Numbered from the stretch's first letter, positions 1-7,394 are shown. The stretch is 64,000 bases of DNA from Desulfosporosinus acidiphilus SJ4 (GCF_000255115.2 NC_018068.1:3195977-3259976); one strand, 5' to 3'. Notes: a model not told the origin generated them from the letters alone. A program made the numbers and translations.

Positions 1-65
1 ATCACCTCATTATAACAGAAGTCGAGATTTTATAAATTACTTGTTCGCTTCAATGACTTATCATC

Positions 66-254
66 TCACTTCTTAAAATACATTAATACCACTGCACTAA
101 TGATAGCGGCAACGACAGTACGCCAGAGCCACGTACTATTCGCTTCGAGCTTATCCAGGGTTATGTCAGGTATATCATACCAATTTGTTTTACTCGGGCG
201 GATATTTTGCCATCGACGCAAGTCCGGTGATGGTACCCAAGCCCATGGTTTCAA
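66..254 (-). other. possible small tail-anchored ORF overlapping the slipin 3' end
   Basis: A 62-codon open frame overlaps the last 65 bases of the slipin gene in another frame. Its C-terminal part (from about residue 36) reads as a convincing single membrane helix followed by FKK, with acidic and polar residues before it. No good ribosome site precedes the ATG at 254. It may be a translationally coupled small membrane protein, the remains of a frameshifted slipin C-terminus, or chance. Function is unknown. Confidence 0.25.
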
Positions 255-1077
255 CTGCTGTACTGGGTACTACAACCAAAGCTCCCTTTTCTTTGAGCCC
301 TTCGTAGAGTATATTCATAGCCCTAAGATGCAGTGCCACCGGATTATTCTCATAAGCTTTTGCGGCTTCGGCAAATTTGGTAGCGATCTCCGTTTCTGCC
401 GTTCCTAAAATGACCCTGGCCTTACGTTCCCGTTCAGCCTGAGCCTCCCTTGACATAGCGTCCTGGAGACTCTTGGGAATAATCACGTCGCGAATTTCAA
501 CCGATTGTACCGATACTCCCCAAGGTTCCGTGCGACGGTCAATTATTCTTCTCAATTCTTCATCAATATTTTCCCTACCCGCTAGCATTTCAGCAAGCTG
601 TGTTCTGCCTATAACATCCCTGAGAGCTGTTTGGGCAGCCCATGTTACTGCATCTTTGTATTTTTCTACCTCCAAAGCAGCTTTTTCGGCATCCCATACC
701 ATCCAGAAAAGTACAGCATCCACATCAACAGGGACTGTATCTTTAGTCAATGTTTGTTCAGCGTTAAATGAAGTTGTTATTATTCTCTGGTCAACCCAAC
801 TTGAGACAGAATCGATTATTGGGATGATAAAGAATAATCCCGGTCCGGATAGTCTTTGAAATTTACCCAGGCGTAAAATTATAGCTTTCTCCCATTGACG
901 GGAAACTTTCACTGAAGCCGAAACCAGAAGAGCCACAAGAAAAGATGCAATTATAATAACCGGTATATGGAGGAAAAATCCTATTACTGAACCTAATGTG
1001 AAGATGATAATAAATAGGACTATGGAAATTGAAGATATTCTCAGAGGGATTACATTAGTGAAATTACTATCAATCAT
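190..1077 (-). CDS. slipin family SPFH/band 7 protein
   Basis: Stomatin-like membrane scaffold protein of 295 aa. Two hydrophobic stretches at about residues 18-55 anchor it, followed by a band 7 domain (KAIILRLGKFQRLSGPGLFF onward, residues about 64-230) and an Ala/Glu-rich helical region (SREAQAERERKARVILGTAE) typical of SPFH oligomers. Slipins organise membrane microdomains; no catalytic activity is expected. It starts 6 bp after the stop of the GntR regulator, with AAAGGAG ahead of the ATG, so the two genes form one operon. Pairing of YtrA-type regulators with membrane proteins is common in Firmicutes. The partner process cannot be read from the sequence. Confidence 0.9.
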   Translation of the reverse strand: MIDSNFTNVIPLRISSISIVLFIIIFTLGSVIGFFLHIPVIIIASFLVALLVSASVKVSRQWEKAIILRLGKFQRLSGPGLFFIIPIIDSVSSWVDQRIITTSFNAEQTLTKDTVPVDVDAVLFWMVWDAEKAALEVEKYKDAVTWAAQTALRDVIGRTQLAEMLAGRENIDEELRRIIDRRTEPWGVSVQSVEIRDVIIPKSLQDAMSREAQAERERKARVILGTAETEIATKFAEAAKAYENNPVALHLRAMNILYEGLKEKGALVVVPSTAVETMGLGTITGLASMAKYPPE

Positions 1078-1083
1078 TCGTCC

Positions 1084-1452
1084 TCACTCCTTTAATTTTT
1101 TTTCTAGAGCTTTGAGCAGCTCAGTAGAAGAAAACCCCAGGGCAGATACTTTGATAATTAGATCATCCAGAAGATCATTGAGAGTGTTTTCTTTCATATT
1201 TGTATCAATTTCCGGCCGTTCTTTAACGAAAGTTCCTTTACCTTGTCTTGAGGCCAGCACCCCCTCGCTTTCCAACTCTAAATAAACCCTAGAAACTGTA
1301 TTGGCATTTATTTTTAATTGCACGGCAAGTTGACGAACAGTAGGTAACTGTGAACCTGGGAGAAATTTGCCAGTAGCAATGGCAAGTTTTATTGCTTCTT
1401 TAAGCTGAATGTAAATCGGGATTCGACTATCGGGATTGAGGTTAAAGGGCAT
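1084..1452 (-). CDS. GntR family (YtrA subfamily) transcriptional regulator
   Basis: A 122-aa regulator with an N-terminal winged helix (PIYIQLKEAIKLAIATGKF then SQLPTVRQLAVQLKINANTV, residues about 11-75) and only a short C-terminal helical tail. That is the YtrA-type architecture, with no large effector domain. Such proteins usually repress their own operon in response to cell-envelope or antimicrobial stress. AGAGGA precedes the ATG. A perfect 24-bp palindrome lies 21 bp upstream of the start codon, so autoregulation of this gene and the downstream slipin is likely. The effector is unknown. Confidence 0.88.
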   Translation of the reverse strand: MPFNLNPDSRIPIYIQLKEAIKLAIATGKFLPGSQLPTVRQLAVQLKINANTVSRVYLELESEGVLASRQGKGTFVKERPEIDTNMKENTLNDLLDDLIIKVSALGFSSTELLKALEKKLKE

Positions 1453-1473
1453 TTAAAACATCCTCTCAGTGCT

Positions 1474-1497
1474 ATTGTACTAATATATTAGTACAAT
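1474..1497. promoter_or_regulatory. perfect 24-bp palindrome, probable YtrA-type operator
   Basis: The sequence ATTGTACTAATA is followed directly by its exact reverse complement. Dyads with GTAC and an AT-rich centre upstream of GntR/YtrA genes are typical autoregulatory operators. Its position just upstream of the regulator start supports that reading; binding is inferred. Confidence 0.75.
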
Positions 1498-1585
1498 TAT
1501 AAAATTCTGTCAATGTGCTTGGCTACAAAACAGAAAAAACAATAAGTGATAGAATCCGAAGGGAAAAATACTATCCTATATCGTC

Positions 1586-1623
1586 AAAGAACCGCTGGGG
1601 AATGCTCCCTGACGGTTCTTTTT
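1586..1623 (+). terminator. terminator-like hairpin
   Basis: A nine-base stem AAAGAACCG/CGGTTCTTT is followed by T residues on the plus strand. The loop is 18 bases, longer than usual. No clear gene precedes it. Confidence 0.4.
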
Positions 1624-1797
1624 GTGGGGGAAATTAAAAGCGAAAGGGTACTCATCCCGAGAGATAATACAACTCTTAACTAAAGATGGTGCGTTGCAAG
1701 CCAATCTAATTAATCGCCTAAAAATTAAAATCGACCCCCATAAAAATCTATATCCAAAACGTAAAACTATATAAGACACACTTTAGACTTTGCTATA

Positions 1798-1820
1798 CCT
1801 CCGGACGCGGAGGCTTTTTA
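1798..1820 (+). terminator. rho-independent terminator
   Basis: Stem CCTCCG/CGGAGG with loop GACG, followed by CTTTTTA. The same hairpin, with one base change, occurs on the minus strand near 6520. Confidence 0.65.
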
Positions 1821-2043
1821 TTGCATCTGAATAATTTTCCATGTCGAAGGATTTCATTTTCAGAAAGGAATAACAAACATTATGTTCAAAATATATACAT
1901 TGTAATTCTTCGTTTGGTTTTGCACGATATCACACTTTAGAGCCGACCTTCATAGTATGAATTAGAACAAACACTATCAAAATCTCTCCTTCTTAGTTCT
2001 TATAGGCCTTAAAGGCCAAATATTTCAGGAGGAGGGTTTATTT

Positions 2044-2316
2044 ATGGCCGGACTTGGTTTTCCCGGCGTACCATTCGGAGTACCGCCCTTTGGAAGCCCA
2101 TCTATCACTAGAATACTTTTTGATACCCTTCCAATAGGAGCACGTGTTGTTCTGGGAACCGACTCCAGTGAATGGGTCGGTAATTATGGAGGAGTCATTG
2201 ACGGAGTTGTATTTTTAACGAATGCTCGTTTATTCTCCAATATTGGCAACCCCATTGATGGCATTCAGTCCGTGGTCCGCATCCCCATTCGAAACGTTAA
2301 TTTTGTCAGCTATTAA
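2044..2316 (+). CDS. hypothetical small Gly/Pro-rich protein
   Basis: A 90-aa protein with a very strong ribosome site (AGGAGGAGGG) before the ATG. The N-terminus is Gly/Pro/Phe-rich (GLGFPGVPFGVPPFG); the rest looks like a small beta-strand domain (ARVVLGTDSSEWVGNYGGVIDGVVFLTNARLF) ending NVNFVSY. There is no signal peptide or membrane helix. I do not recognise the family. The composition and the spore-former setting would fit a spore-surface or coat-associated protein, but that is only a guess. A terminator-like hairpin follows closely, so the gene is probably transcribed alone. Confidence 0.75.
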   Translation: MAGLGFPGVPFGVPPFGSPSITRILFDTLPIGARVVLGTDSSEWVGNYGGVIDGVVFLTNARLFSNIGNPIDGIQSVVRIPIRNVNFVSY

Positions 2317-2323
2317 AAAGGTT

Positions 2324-2347
2324 GGCCCTCGGGACACGGGGGCCTTT
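2324..2347 (+). terminator. terminator-like hairpin after the Gly/Pro-rich protein gene
   Basis: Stem GGCCCTCG/CGGGGGCC, one G-T pair, followed by TTTA just after the stop codon at 2316. Confidence 0.5.
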
Positions 2348-2430
2348 ACATTTGTAAACAATTTGTTCCGCTATTCACTCACGAATGAATTTGTATTTTA
2401 TCACTGACAAATGCACAGAATATTTATATC

Positions 2431-2752
2431 ACTAAGGAGGAGATGATCAACATTGAGACTAAATAAGAGACTAATGAAACAGATGAAACGTCAATCGGGA
2501 ACAATAGTAAAAGCCTTAAAAAGAATAGCTTCCTTGCCTTAATACAAGCACATAACAAATTTAAACGGAGGTCCCAGGAGCTAAAACAAACTTCCCCAGT
2601 GCAACAGGCGAATGCACAGGTATCAAGCACAAGTAATGCTATTCATCTCCAGGCAAAGATCTATGTTTATAATAAGTCAGGCCGAAAATCAGGTGAGGCT
2701 ATCAACCCTTTACCTGTCATCGGTTTCGCAAAAAAATTGAAAACTTCCAACG
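2431..2752 (+). pseudogene. possible decayed or leader-type small ORF
   Basis: AAGGAGG at 2434-2440 precedes two candidate starts. ATG at 2443 opens a 7-codon frame ended by TAA, after which the same frame stays open for well over 100 codons (containing SLKKNSFLALIQAHNKFKRR and AIHLQAKIYVYNKSGRK). TTG at 2453 opens a complete 29-codon basic peptide ending at 2542. The long frame runs through the terminator at 2754-2781, so its end is not natural. A broken gene is the simplest explanation; a short leader peptide is possible. Confidence 0.3.
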
Positions 2753-2753
2753 A

Positions 2754-2781
2754 AAAAAGCCCACCTTTAAGTGGGCTTTTT
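2754..2781 (+). terminator. rho-independent terminator
   Basis: Stem AAAAAGCCCAC/GTGGGCTTTTT with a 6-base loop; a clean intrinsic terminator on the plus strand. The A-run and T-run make it usable in both directions. Confidence 0.8.
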
Positions 2782-3028
2782 ATTGAATCAGCATTCGCGT
2801 TCTCGTTATTGAACGGTGGTTTTTGTTTGGTAGGCAACATATTAGGAACATCCTTTGGACATGTCGAATACAATGTATCAACCTTCTCTATCTCGTCTTA
2901 TGCAATCTAACTGAGGAGGTGTAAAAAATAAAAGATGATCCGGATCACACGTGCCTAACCTACTAGTCACTTTCCGATAGTTATTATATACTATTCTCTT
3001 AGAGATACATTTGAAATCGGAGGCTGCA

Positions 3029-3586
3029 ATGAAGAAACTCATTATCCCCTTACTACTCTTTGTCACCCTTTCACTTTCCGGCTGTTCATCATTATCCACA
3101 ACGGCCAGCGCTCAAACTTCTGCTGTTCCTCAGGTGGAATATTACTTCACCAAAGCCCAGCAGCACCCTGAAAAGGCACTTGAATCGCAAATTAACTCTG
3201 CCAAATCCACTCTTGATATCGCCATTTATAGCCTGACTAAGAAAGATATTGTGGAGTCCATTATCACAGCTAAGAAACGCGGTGTTAATGTGCGGATCAT
3301 TACCGACCGCACAGAAGCTAAAACAAAAGCTCAAGGAAGCGAATTATCATTACTTAAAAGAGCCGGTATTCCAATTAAGGAAAATACTCATTCGGGATTA
3401 ATGCACATGAAAGTCTCTATTATTGATAAATCAGTCCTGACTACAGGATCATATAACTATACTCAAAATGCTTCGACGGAAAATGATGAGGTACTAGTTA
3501 TTATCCATGATTCCGGTATCGCGGCGAAATGGACCGATGAATTTCAGCAGATGTGGGATGATAAAAAGAATTATCAAGAGATTTAA
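3029..3586 (+). CDS. PLD-family nuclease-like lipoprotein
   Basis: Phospholipase D superfamily protein of 185 aa from the ATG at 3029, chosen because GGAGG lies 6 bases upstream; a TTG further upstream would put that site inside the gene. A lipoprotein signal ends at LSLSGC (Cys19), so it should be anchored outside the membrane. One HxKxxxxD motif is present (His126, Lys128, Asp133: HMKVSIID), followed by a GSYNYT motif. Single-motif PLD proteins of this size (Nuc-like) act as dimers on nucleic acid or phosphodiesters. The substrate here is unknown; extracellular DNA or lipid are both possible. A terminator follows. Confidence 0.85.
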   Translation: MKKLIIPLLLFVTLSLSGCSSLSTTASAQTSAVPQVEYYFTKAQQHPEKALESQINSAKSTLDIAIYSLTKKDIVESIITAKKRGVNVRIITDRTEAKTKAQGSELSLLKRAGIPIKENTHSGLMHMKVSIIDKSVLTTGSYNYTQNASTENDEVLVIIHDSGIAAKWTDEFQQMWDDKKNYQEI

Positions 3587-3591
3587 GATCA

Positions 3592-3625
3592 AAAAAGAGA
3601 GCGATTAAGATTTAGCTCTCTTTTT
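3592..3625 (+). terminator. rho-independent terminator after the PLD lipoprotein gene
   Basis: Stem AAAAAGAGAGC/GCTCTCTTTTT, starting 6 bp after the stop codon. Confidence 0.85.
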
Positions 3626-3759
3626 CATACTATTTCAGTAATAGAAAGAGTAACCTTCAGTTAAATTCTGCAAGTGCTTCGGTAATATGCCGAGACCCTA
3701 GACAAGTCGAATTTTCAGTAAGTTAGGACTTATACGTACAAAGACAGTATCTTCTTCCT

Positions 3760-3850
3760 CTTGCACAAGTGCAACTATCGTCCTTAGCCATGACGATAAG
3801 GGGGCGAGCTTATCGTAACACTGCAACTCTTTACGCTACTCCTGCAGTAT
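3760..3850 (+). repeat. dispersed repeat family A, copy 1
   Basis: Contains a hairpin GACGATAAG/CTTATCGT (3792-3816) followed by a second stem ACTGCA/TGCAGT whose loop holds TTACGC. The same order of blocks, on the opposite strand, lies at 32884-33000, and the second stem alone recurs at 52477-52512. CACAAGTGC upstream is also shared with the second copy. The rest of the 3626-3903 gap shows no gene. Confidence 0.65.
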
Positions 3851-3903
3851 AGATTAATATTAATTATGATACTTCAAAAGGTTTTGCTAAATCTTCCATT
3901 TTT

Positions 3904-3934
3904 AATGAAACACAGTTTCATTATATGTTATACT
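3904..3934 (+). promoter_or_regulatory. promoter with palindromic operator for the MFS gene
   Basis: An inverted repeat AATGAAAC/GTTTCATT with a 3-base spacer (3904-3922) overlaps the expected -35 region of a promoter whose -10 is TATACT (3929-3934). A repressor bound here would block the MFS transporter gene starting at 3970. The regulator is not adjacent. Confidence 0.5.
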
Positions 3935-3969
3935 TTAAAATGAATTAATTCGCTTGAGGGGGCATAAAA

Positions 3970-5133
3970 ATGTCTGGCATAAAGTTCAAAAGAAGTCTAT
4001 TAGCCGCAATCACTGTCCTTTTTTGGTTTGCCCAGTATGTCTACATACCATTTCTTACTCCCTACTTGCTTTCCCTTTCAATTACGGCAACAGTTGTGGG
4101 AATAATAGTTGGAGCATACGGAGTTACCCAACTTCTTTTAAGGATTCCTTTGGGAATCATGACGGATATTATTGGCAATCACAAAATTTTTATAATTATA
4201 GGGGCTTTCTTAGCCGGCACATCTTCCATCATGATAATACTGTTTGGTTCACCTATCATGCTGTTTGTAGCTAACGCTCTATCGGGGGCTGCCTCGTCGA
4301 CATGGATTTCATTTACGTTACTTTACTCTTCGTACTATAGCAAAGAGGAAGGTACGAAGGCTATTGGCCTTATCACCTCTTTGCAAAACATTGGTATTTT
4401 AGCTGCCTTTCTACTCGGTGGTGTGTTCGAACAGTTCGGTATCCGCTCCTTGTTTATTTTAAGTTTTGTCTTTGGCATGACCGGCTTCATCCTTTCTTTT
4501 TTTATTAAACCCGAGACTGGCGGCAGAACGAATGTTACTGCCGCCAGTCTTATGAAAGTAATGAAGAATAAGAAACTATTAACGGTCTCTCTTTTGGGCG
4601 GATTTGTTTGGTTTCTAATGTTTGGAACAGTATATTCTTTTACGACCAGCACTGCAAAAGAGCTAGGGGCGACAGGGCTTCAACTTGGCGCTATTTATGT
4701 TTTATTTAGCGTAATGAATATTATAGGCGCCTATTCCGTCAGTACAGAGGCTTCGAGCAACCTTGGCGAAAAGAATAATATAGCTTTGGGTTTTGTATTA
4801 CTGGCAGCGTATTGTGCAGGAGTAGCTGTTGCTCCTGATCCTATCTGGTTCTTTCCGCTCCAAATGATCGGCGGTTTTGGCGCAGGGATACTAACAGCAA
4901 TTTTAATGGCCATTGCTGTCAGAGGCTTTGACGCGGATAAAAAATCCACAGCTATGGGTTTTTATCAATCGATATACTCACTCGGTATTACGTTTGGTCC
5001 CATAGTTATGGGCATTTTGGTAGATCATTCATCTAAAATTTTCTCGTTTTCATTCATGGGTATAATCGCCCTGGCTTGTTCCGTCTTCGTGTTAGCTATG
5101 TACAAGCTTAGTCCCCTATTTAGAGAAGCCTAA
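3970..5133 (+). CDS. MFS transporter
   Basis: A 387-aa major facilitator with about 12 predicted membrane helices. The loop between helices 2 and 3 carries the family motif in the form GVTQLLLRIPLGIMTDIIGNHK (residues about 54-75), typical of drug/H+ antiporter-like carriers. GAGGGGG precedes the ATG. The gene stands alone behind its own operator-like promoter. The substrate cannot be deduced; efflux of a small molecule is the commonest role of carriers with this motif. Confidence 0.88.
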   Translation: MSGIKFKRSLLAAITVLFWFAQYVYIPFLTPYLLSLSITATVVGIIVGAYGVTQLLLRIPLGIMTDIIGNHKIFIIIGAFLAGTSSIMIILFGSPIMLFVANALSGAASSTWISFTLLYSSYYSKEEGTKAIGLITSLQNIGILAAFLLGGVFEQFGIRSLFILSFVFGMTGFILSFFIKPETGGRTNVTAASLMKVMKNKKLLTVSLLGGFVWFLMFGTVYSFTTSTAKELGATGLQLGAIYVLFSVMNIIGAYSVSTEASSNLGEKNNIALGFVLLAAYCAGVAVAPDPIWFFPLQMIGGFGAGILTAILMAIAVRGFDADKKSTAMGFYQSIYSLGITFGPIVMGILVDHSSKIFSFSFMGIIALACSVFVLAMYKLSPLFREA

Positions 5134-5280
5134 CAGGAAACTATGTCTGCATTGAAACAATTTACGCGGAACAAGTCTCATAAATTTGCAGGCCATGGAT
5201 ATAATATTTAAAAATAATTTATTAAAAAGGTTGACCTTAACCGTTAGTTTTGTTAAAATAATATCTGCTTCACTTTAATT

Positions 5281-5356
5281 GCCGATGTAGCTCAATTGGT
5301 AGAGCAGCTGATTTGTAATCAGCAGGTTACAGGTTCGAGTCCTGCCATCGGCTCCA
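5281..5356 (+). tRNA. tRNA-Thr (anticodon TGT)
   Basis: Full cloverleaf of 76 nt: acceptor GCCGATG/CATCGGC, anticodon stem GCTGA/TCAGC with loop TTTGTAA (anticodon TGT), T-arm with GGTTCGAGTCC, and an encoded CCA end. A terminator follows 12 bp later, so it is a single tRNA unit. Confidence 0.96.
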
Positions 5357-5368
5357 GCTAACAAATAC

Positions 5369-5392
5369 AGAGCGCAAAAAGCGCTCTTTTTT
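5369..5392 (+). terminator. rho-independent terminator after tRNA-Thr
   Basis: Stem AGAGCGC/GCGCTCT with an A5 loop and a T-run. The A-rich loop and flanks also suit the convergent gene ending at 5391. Confidence 0.9.
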
Positions 5393-5603
5393 ATTTAATC
5401 TTTTCTTCAAATTTAGTTTTGCATTTCGGGCATTCAGTCATCTCACTGTAATAATCCCAGATGGAATGACACACTGCACATTTCTGGATAAAAGGAACAA
5501 ATGGAGAAATGCTTTCTTGCAAGTCAAAATTCATATGATCTAATTCTACAGATTGTTTTTTCCTTTTATTTTTAATATCTGGTTTGCTAAATGCAATCGA
5601 CAC
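5391..5603 (-). CDS. small zinc-ribbon protein
   Basis: About 70 aa from a GTG at 5603, which has AAGGA about 9 bases upstream; an ATG at 5621 is possible but lacks a ribosome site. The C-terminal half holds two knuckles, CAVC and CPKC, 15 residues apart (CAVCHSIWDYYSEMTECPKC), a classic zinc ribbon. The N-terminal part is basic then acidic and looks unstructured. Zinc ribbons this small often mediate protein or nucleic-acid contacts. No specific function is recognised. Confidence 0.65.
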   Translation of the reverse strand: MSIAFSKPDIKNKRKKQSVELDHMNFDLQESISPFVPFIQKCAVCHSIWDYYSEMTECPKCKTKFEEKIK

Positions 5604-5795
5604 AAAACAACGTCCTTTCATTCATAATACATTATTCTTATGCTATTATATGGAGAAACCTCATACTCCGTCAATTAGCAAAGACCCTAGCTATTAGCAC
5701 CATATTTCACTAATTGAGAGAAAACATACCGTTTTCCTTGCAAATCGCCTCGTTTCTCAAAATGCAATTTCCCTCTATAGAGCCGCGGAAGGAAT

Positions 5796-6068
5796 TTAAT
5801 TTAAAATAAACAACTTGTGTTCTTCCAGTATTGATTCTAACTCAAGCATATACATGCTGGTTACTTCACGATTATCCGAACTCATTTCTGCTAGTTCATT
5901 AAAGCTAATCTCATTCTGAGATCTGAATAAAGTACGCAGTATTCCTCTACTGGATAAGGGAATAAGCCAAAAAGTATTGGGCTTTTGTAAGGTCTCAAAC
6001 CACGACTCAATTTTAGCTCTATTGGCGAAAATCTTAGCTAGAATCCCATTTTCTCTTGAATCAAACAT
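5796..6068 (-). CDS. hypothetical protein
   Basis: A 90-aa protein from the ATG at 6068, which has AGAGGGGGA 6 bases upstream; an in-frame ATG at 6104 lacks such a site. It has no membrane helix or signal peptide. The pattern SFNELAEMSSDNREVTSMYMLELESILEEHK looks like a helical, possibly winged-helix-like C-terminus. I do not recognise the family. It stands alone between gaps on both sides. Confidence 0.6.
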   Translation of the reverse strand: MFDSRENGILAKIFANRAKIESWFETLQKPNTFWLIPLSSRGILRTLFRSQNEISFNELAEMSSDNREVTSMYMLELESILEEHKLFILN

Positions 6069-6302
6069 AATAATCCCCCTCTTTAGGATGTTATCAGCAA
6101 ACACGATAACTAATTTGTGTCAATAAGGGGTCTAAGTGATTGGTCCGCCCTCCACCTTGATTGTAATATTCTACACATACTGTCATAACCCTGCAAAACC
6201 TTCGAATATATAATGCCATTGGGGCAGCCTAATAGTAATATGAACACTATTCTCATGTATCAGTGACACTTCTTCGCGGCATAGAGGTCAGATATTAAAT
6301 AA

Positions 6303-6326
6303 AAGGCCTCCCCATTAAGGGAGGTC
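6303..6326 (-). terminator. terminator-like hairpin, minus strand
   Basis: Stem CCTCCC/GGGAGG followed on the minus strand by CCTTTTATTT. It is the last of several minus-strand hairpins between 6300 and 6540. Confidence 0.6.
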
Positions 6327-6373
6327 TAATTCGATCTTAGAGTTGCCTTGGTGTTAATTAGGCTAGCTCTTTG

Positions 6374-6448
6374 AAAAAAGCCCCTCCGAATTGCTGTCCC
6401 CGGAGGGCAATAGGAGTAACATGAAAAAGACTTAAGGGAATAACCCTT
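6374..6448 (-). ncRNA. candidate small RNA 2
   Basis: An extended -10 box TGCTATAAT on the minus strand (TATAAT at 6455-6460) points to a start near 6448. A 5' hairpin (GACTAAGGG...CCCTTAAGTC) follows at once, and a strong terminator GCCCTCCG/CGGAGGGGC with a T6 run ends near 6374. The transcript would be about 75 nt. No ORF with a ribosome site lies inside. Assignment is inferred only from promoter plus terminator. Confidence 0.35.
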
Positions 6449-6507
6449 AGTCGTATTATAGCATGTTAATACCTATTAGCCATTGGTAAGTTATTGGAAA
6501 TGAACGC

Positions 6508-6594
6508 AAAACAAAAGAACCTCCGCGTCCAGAGGTTCCCAAGCGCAATGCCTCATTTCTATGTCTCTTGAATAGCACTAGAATAGAGTTCTTA
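6508..6594 (-). ncRNA. candidate small RNA 1
   Basis: TATAAT on the minus strand at 6601-6606 and a terminator at 6517-6538 (stem GAACCTC/GAGGTTC, then TTTTGTTTT) delimit a transcript of about 85 nt without a credible ORF. Its terminator hairpin shares the CTCYGGACGCGGAGG core with the one at 1798-1813. Confidence 0.35.
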
Positions 6595-6663
6595 CGACAC
6601 ATTATACTATATATTGACATATTTGTGTTAATAAGTAATGAGGTAAATTGTACCATCTATGAT

Positions 6664-6825
6664 GCACTTATACTAGGGGACGAAAACAGTGTTTTGGCTC
6701 GTATTAGCTCTTCTCGCAGTATGCAGACAAAAATTAAACTTTCTCCAAGCATATAAGGCGTGCTGCCGCACGCGTTCAGAGAGTAGTTATCCACAGTTCG
6801 CAATTAATATACCTTCCTAAGCAAT
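6664..6825 (+). repeat. dispersed repeat family B, copy 1 (possible structured RNA)
   Basis: About 162 bp, roughly 70% identical to 22243-22408. The most conserved block is a hairpin GCGTGC-TGCC-GCACGC (6758-6773). A second stem, AAAC-AGT-GTTT here, is AGAC-ACT-GTCT in the other copy, a compensatory change. Differences fall evenly over all codon positions, arguing against protein coding. Both copies lie just beyond the terminator of a minus-strand gene. A G-T pair in the main hairpin of copy 2 favours the plus strand as the RNA strand. Confidence 0.6.
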
Positions 6826-6828
6826 AAA

Positions 6829-6850
6829 AAATCCCCCTTTCGAAAGGGAG
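6829..6850 (-). terminator. rho-independent terminator of the 41-aa gene
   Basis: On the minus strand CTCCCTTTCGAAAGGGGGA is followed by TTTTTTATT, 28 bp after the stop of the small membrane protein gene. Confidence 0.8.
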
Positions 6851-6878
6851 ATTATCAGCTTTGAATTGGTATCGTTCT

Positions 6879-7004
6879 TTATTCTTGATTTTCTTGGGAC
6901 TGTATGTTGTTTTTTTCTTGTAAATCTTTCTCTTTCACATGAGCACCGTAATTAAAGATCAGTAAAATGGCCGCGATTGCAAGGTAGATGAGAATATATA
7001 TCAT
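6879..7004 (-). CDS. small single-pass membrane protein (41 aa)
   Basis: A 41-codon gene with AAGGAG 7 bases before the ATG. The product begins MIYILIYLAIAAILLIFNYG, one membrane helix, followed by a charged soluble tail (HVKEKDLQEKNNIQSQENQE). A good terminator follows at 6829-6850, so start signal, reading frame and end signal all agree. No family is recognised; single-helix proteins of this kind often act as subunits or regulators of larger membrane complexes. Confidence 0.65.
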   Translation of the reverse strand: MIYILIYLAIAAILLIFNYGAHVKEKDLQEKNNIQSQENQE

Positions 7005-7202
7005 AAATTTTCTCCTTGCCTAAAGCTTTAGATTTCACTTTCTGCTATTCTTATACATAATACAATTATATTGTGTATTTTTCAACAAAATTTTAAATTT
7101 CTAGTTTTATGTTCGCTTTTCCTCGCTTTTCAATTCACTTTCCTCGCATCATATAGTTTAAATCTTTATATTCCCAAGCAAGTATTTTAGGAAGTGAACT
7201 CG

Positions 7203-7306
7203 TTCAGCTAAAGCTGAACATCGGAGCTTCGGTGGACTCTACCCCCACCGAAGCAGAGACCAGGGACCACTCCCACTTACAAGAAGTGGGAGTCTCACGA
7301 TTGGAT
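7203..7306 (+). repeat. IS200/IS605-end-like repeat (family C), copy 1
   Basis: Three consecutive hairpins: GTTCAGCT/AGCTGAAC (7203-7220), CTTCGGTGG/CCACCGAAG, and ACTCCCACTT/AAGTGGGAGT (7269-7293) followed by CTCACGATTGG. The part from 7233 on is repeated at 10557-10630 and the last hairpin at 41021-41060. Terminal hairpins of this kind are typical of IS200/IS605 element ends, with or without tnpB, so these may be solo ends or palindrome-associated miniature elements. No tnpA or tnpB is present. Confidence 0.55.
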
Positions 7307-7313
7307 AAAAGAA

Positions 7314-7342
7314 CGAACGTGGATTTTTATCACCCACGTTCG
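7314..7342 (-). terminator. rho-independent terminator of the lipoprotein gene
   Basis: Stem CGAACGTGG/CCACGTTCG, followed on the minus strand by TTCTTTTA, about 50 bp after the stop codon at 7395. Confidence 0.8.
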
Positions 7343-7394
7343 CAAACATCTTTTCTCTTGCATAAATCCCTCGAATACTTACAAATGCAAAAGC

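Larger units (their letters stand above)
1498..2043. other. 546-bp gap with terminator-like hairpins, no convincing gene
   Basis: The open frames here have no good start signals and run through hairpins, so none is called. A stem AAAGAACCG/CGGTTCTTT lies at 1586-1621. A rho-independent terminator on the plus strand lies at 1798-1820. No plus-strand gene ends before that terminator, so this may be a decayed gene or the end of an unseen small RNA. Confidence 0.5.

Noticed and set aside
1576..1779. Minus-strand open frame of 67 codons
   Set aside because: No ribosome site, unlikely composition, and it spans terminator-like hairpins.
2599..2910. Plus-strand open frame of 104 codons starting at a GTG
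   Set aside because: Runs straight through a strong terminator at 2754-2781; treated as part of a decayed region.
6456..6656. Minus-strand open frame of 66 codons
   Set aside because: Contains a terminator hairpin and two promoter-like boxes and lacks a ribosome site.
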